Positions 4,941 to 5,142 of a stretch of DNA of 5,142 bases are shown piece by piece (the stretch's first letter is position 1; every line of letters starts with the position of its first letter). Location: positions 1-5,142 of the forward strand of contig JAAURU010000284.1 of assembly GCA_012032075.1 (NCBI GenBank). The letters run 5' to 3'. This DNA is from Flavobacterium sp. (lineage in GTDB: Bacteria; Bacteroidota; Bacteroidia; Flavobacteriales; Flavobacteriaceae). The translations under genes and the position numbers were made by a program. Under the pieces are notes generated by a model. The model saw nothing but the letters and a program-made list of their open reading frames with translations. It did no database searches and was not told the DNA's origin.

Positions 4941-5142
4941 ATATTATGTGTTTTTTGAAATATTTTAATGTATTCTGCGAATTTAACGAATTCTTGTTTA
5001 ATTTTAAAGTAAATAACCATAATATATTGTTATATTTTAATAGGTAAAATCTTTATTTATAAACAAAATAATAACTAATTCAAAATCAAGTATGACCGTT
5101 GAAATATAAAAAAATCTAATCATGTAAAAGGGATAAAAAAAC
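4941..5142. other. AT-rich region upstream of citrate synthase, no gene seen
   Basis: These 202 bp hold the citrate synthase promoter region and run to the window edge. All frames are closed by stops or give only low-complexity phenylalanine/isoleucine-rich translations. Imperfect -7-like boxes on the minus strand are TACTTTAA (5004-5011) and TTATTTTG (5064-5071), each with one mismatch to TAnnTTTG; neither has a convincing -33 partner. A short AATATA-TTGT-TATATT inverted repeat lies at 5021-5036 and is probably chance. No upstream gene end can be recognised. Confidence 0.5.

Overview
This 5.1-kb AT-rich window looks like a chromosomal segment of a flavobacterium-like member of the Bacteroidota. 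The evidence is the low GC content, the lack of Shine-Dalgarno sequences, several upstream boxes matching the Bacteroidota -7 consensus TAnnTTTG, and protein sequences of Flavobacteriia type. No tools were run, so taxon and family calls rest on motif recognition.

Layout: five genes on the minus strand occupy roughly 1-2850. In transcription order they are a DDAH/arginine-deiminase-like hydrolase (1931-2845), a CtlX-type citrulline hydrolase (924-1860, reading frame broken twice), an Rrf2-family regulator (508-921), a small DUF2061 membrane protein (213-437) and the start of cysH (216 to the window edge). A divergent plus-strand gene (2962-3396) encodes a charged, helical, LEA/YtxH-like protein. 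It converges on a minus-strand citrate synthase gene (3656-4940, frame broken once). The convergent gap holds a 177-bp inverted-repeat structure with 21-bp arms. Positions 4941-5142 hold no gene.

How the genes work together: the two guanidino-group-modifying enzymes are adjacent, and could together take arginine through citrulline to ornithine without carbamoyl phosphate (inference). The Rrf2 regulator, DUF2061 and CysH form the head of a sulfate-assimilation cluster, with the regulator directly upstream. Citrate synthase is the TCA-cycle entry enzyme and is unrelated to its neighbours.

The most important caution is that three reading-frame breaks occur in two otherwise well-conserved genes, at or next to short runs of one base. 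What looks like an independent 36-residue small ORF at 953-1063 is the C-terminal part of CtlX in another frame. The second break falls exactly at the codon for the presumed catalytic cysteine. The simplest reading is indel errors in the sequence; real gene decay is the alternative. I found no convincing new biological system. The most unexplained element is the inverted-repeat structure at 3401-3577.
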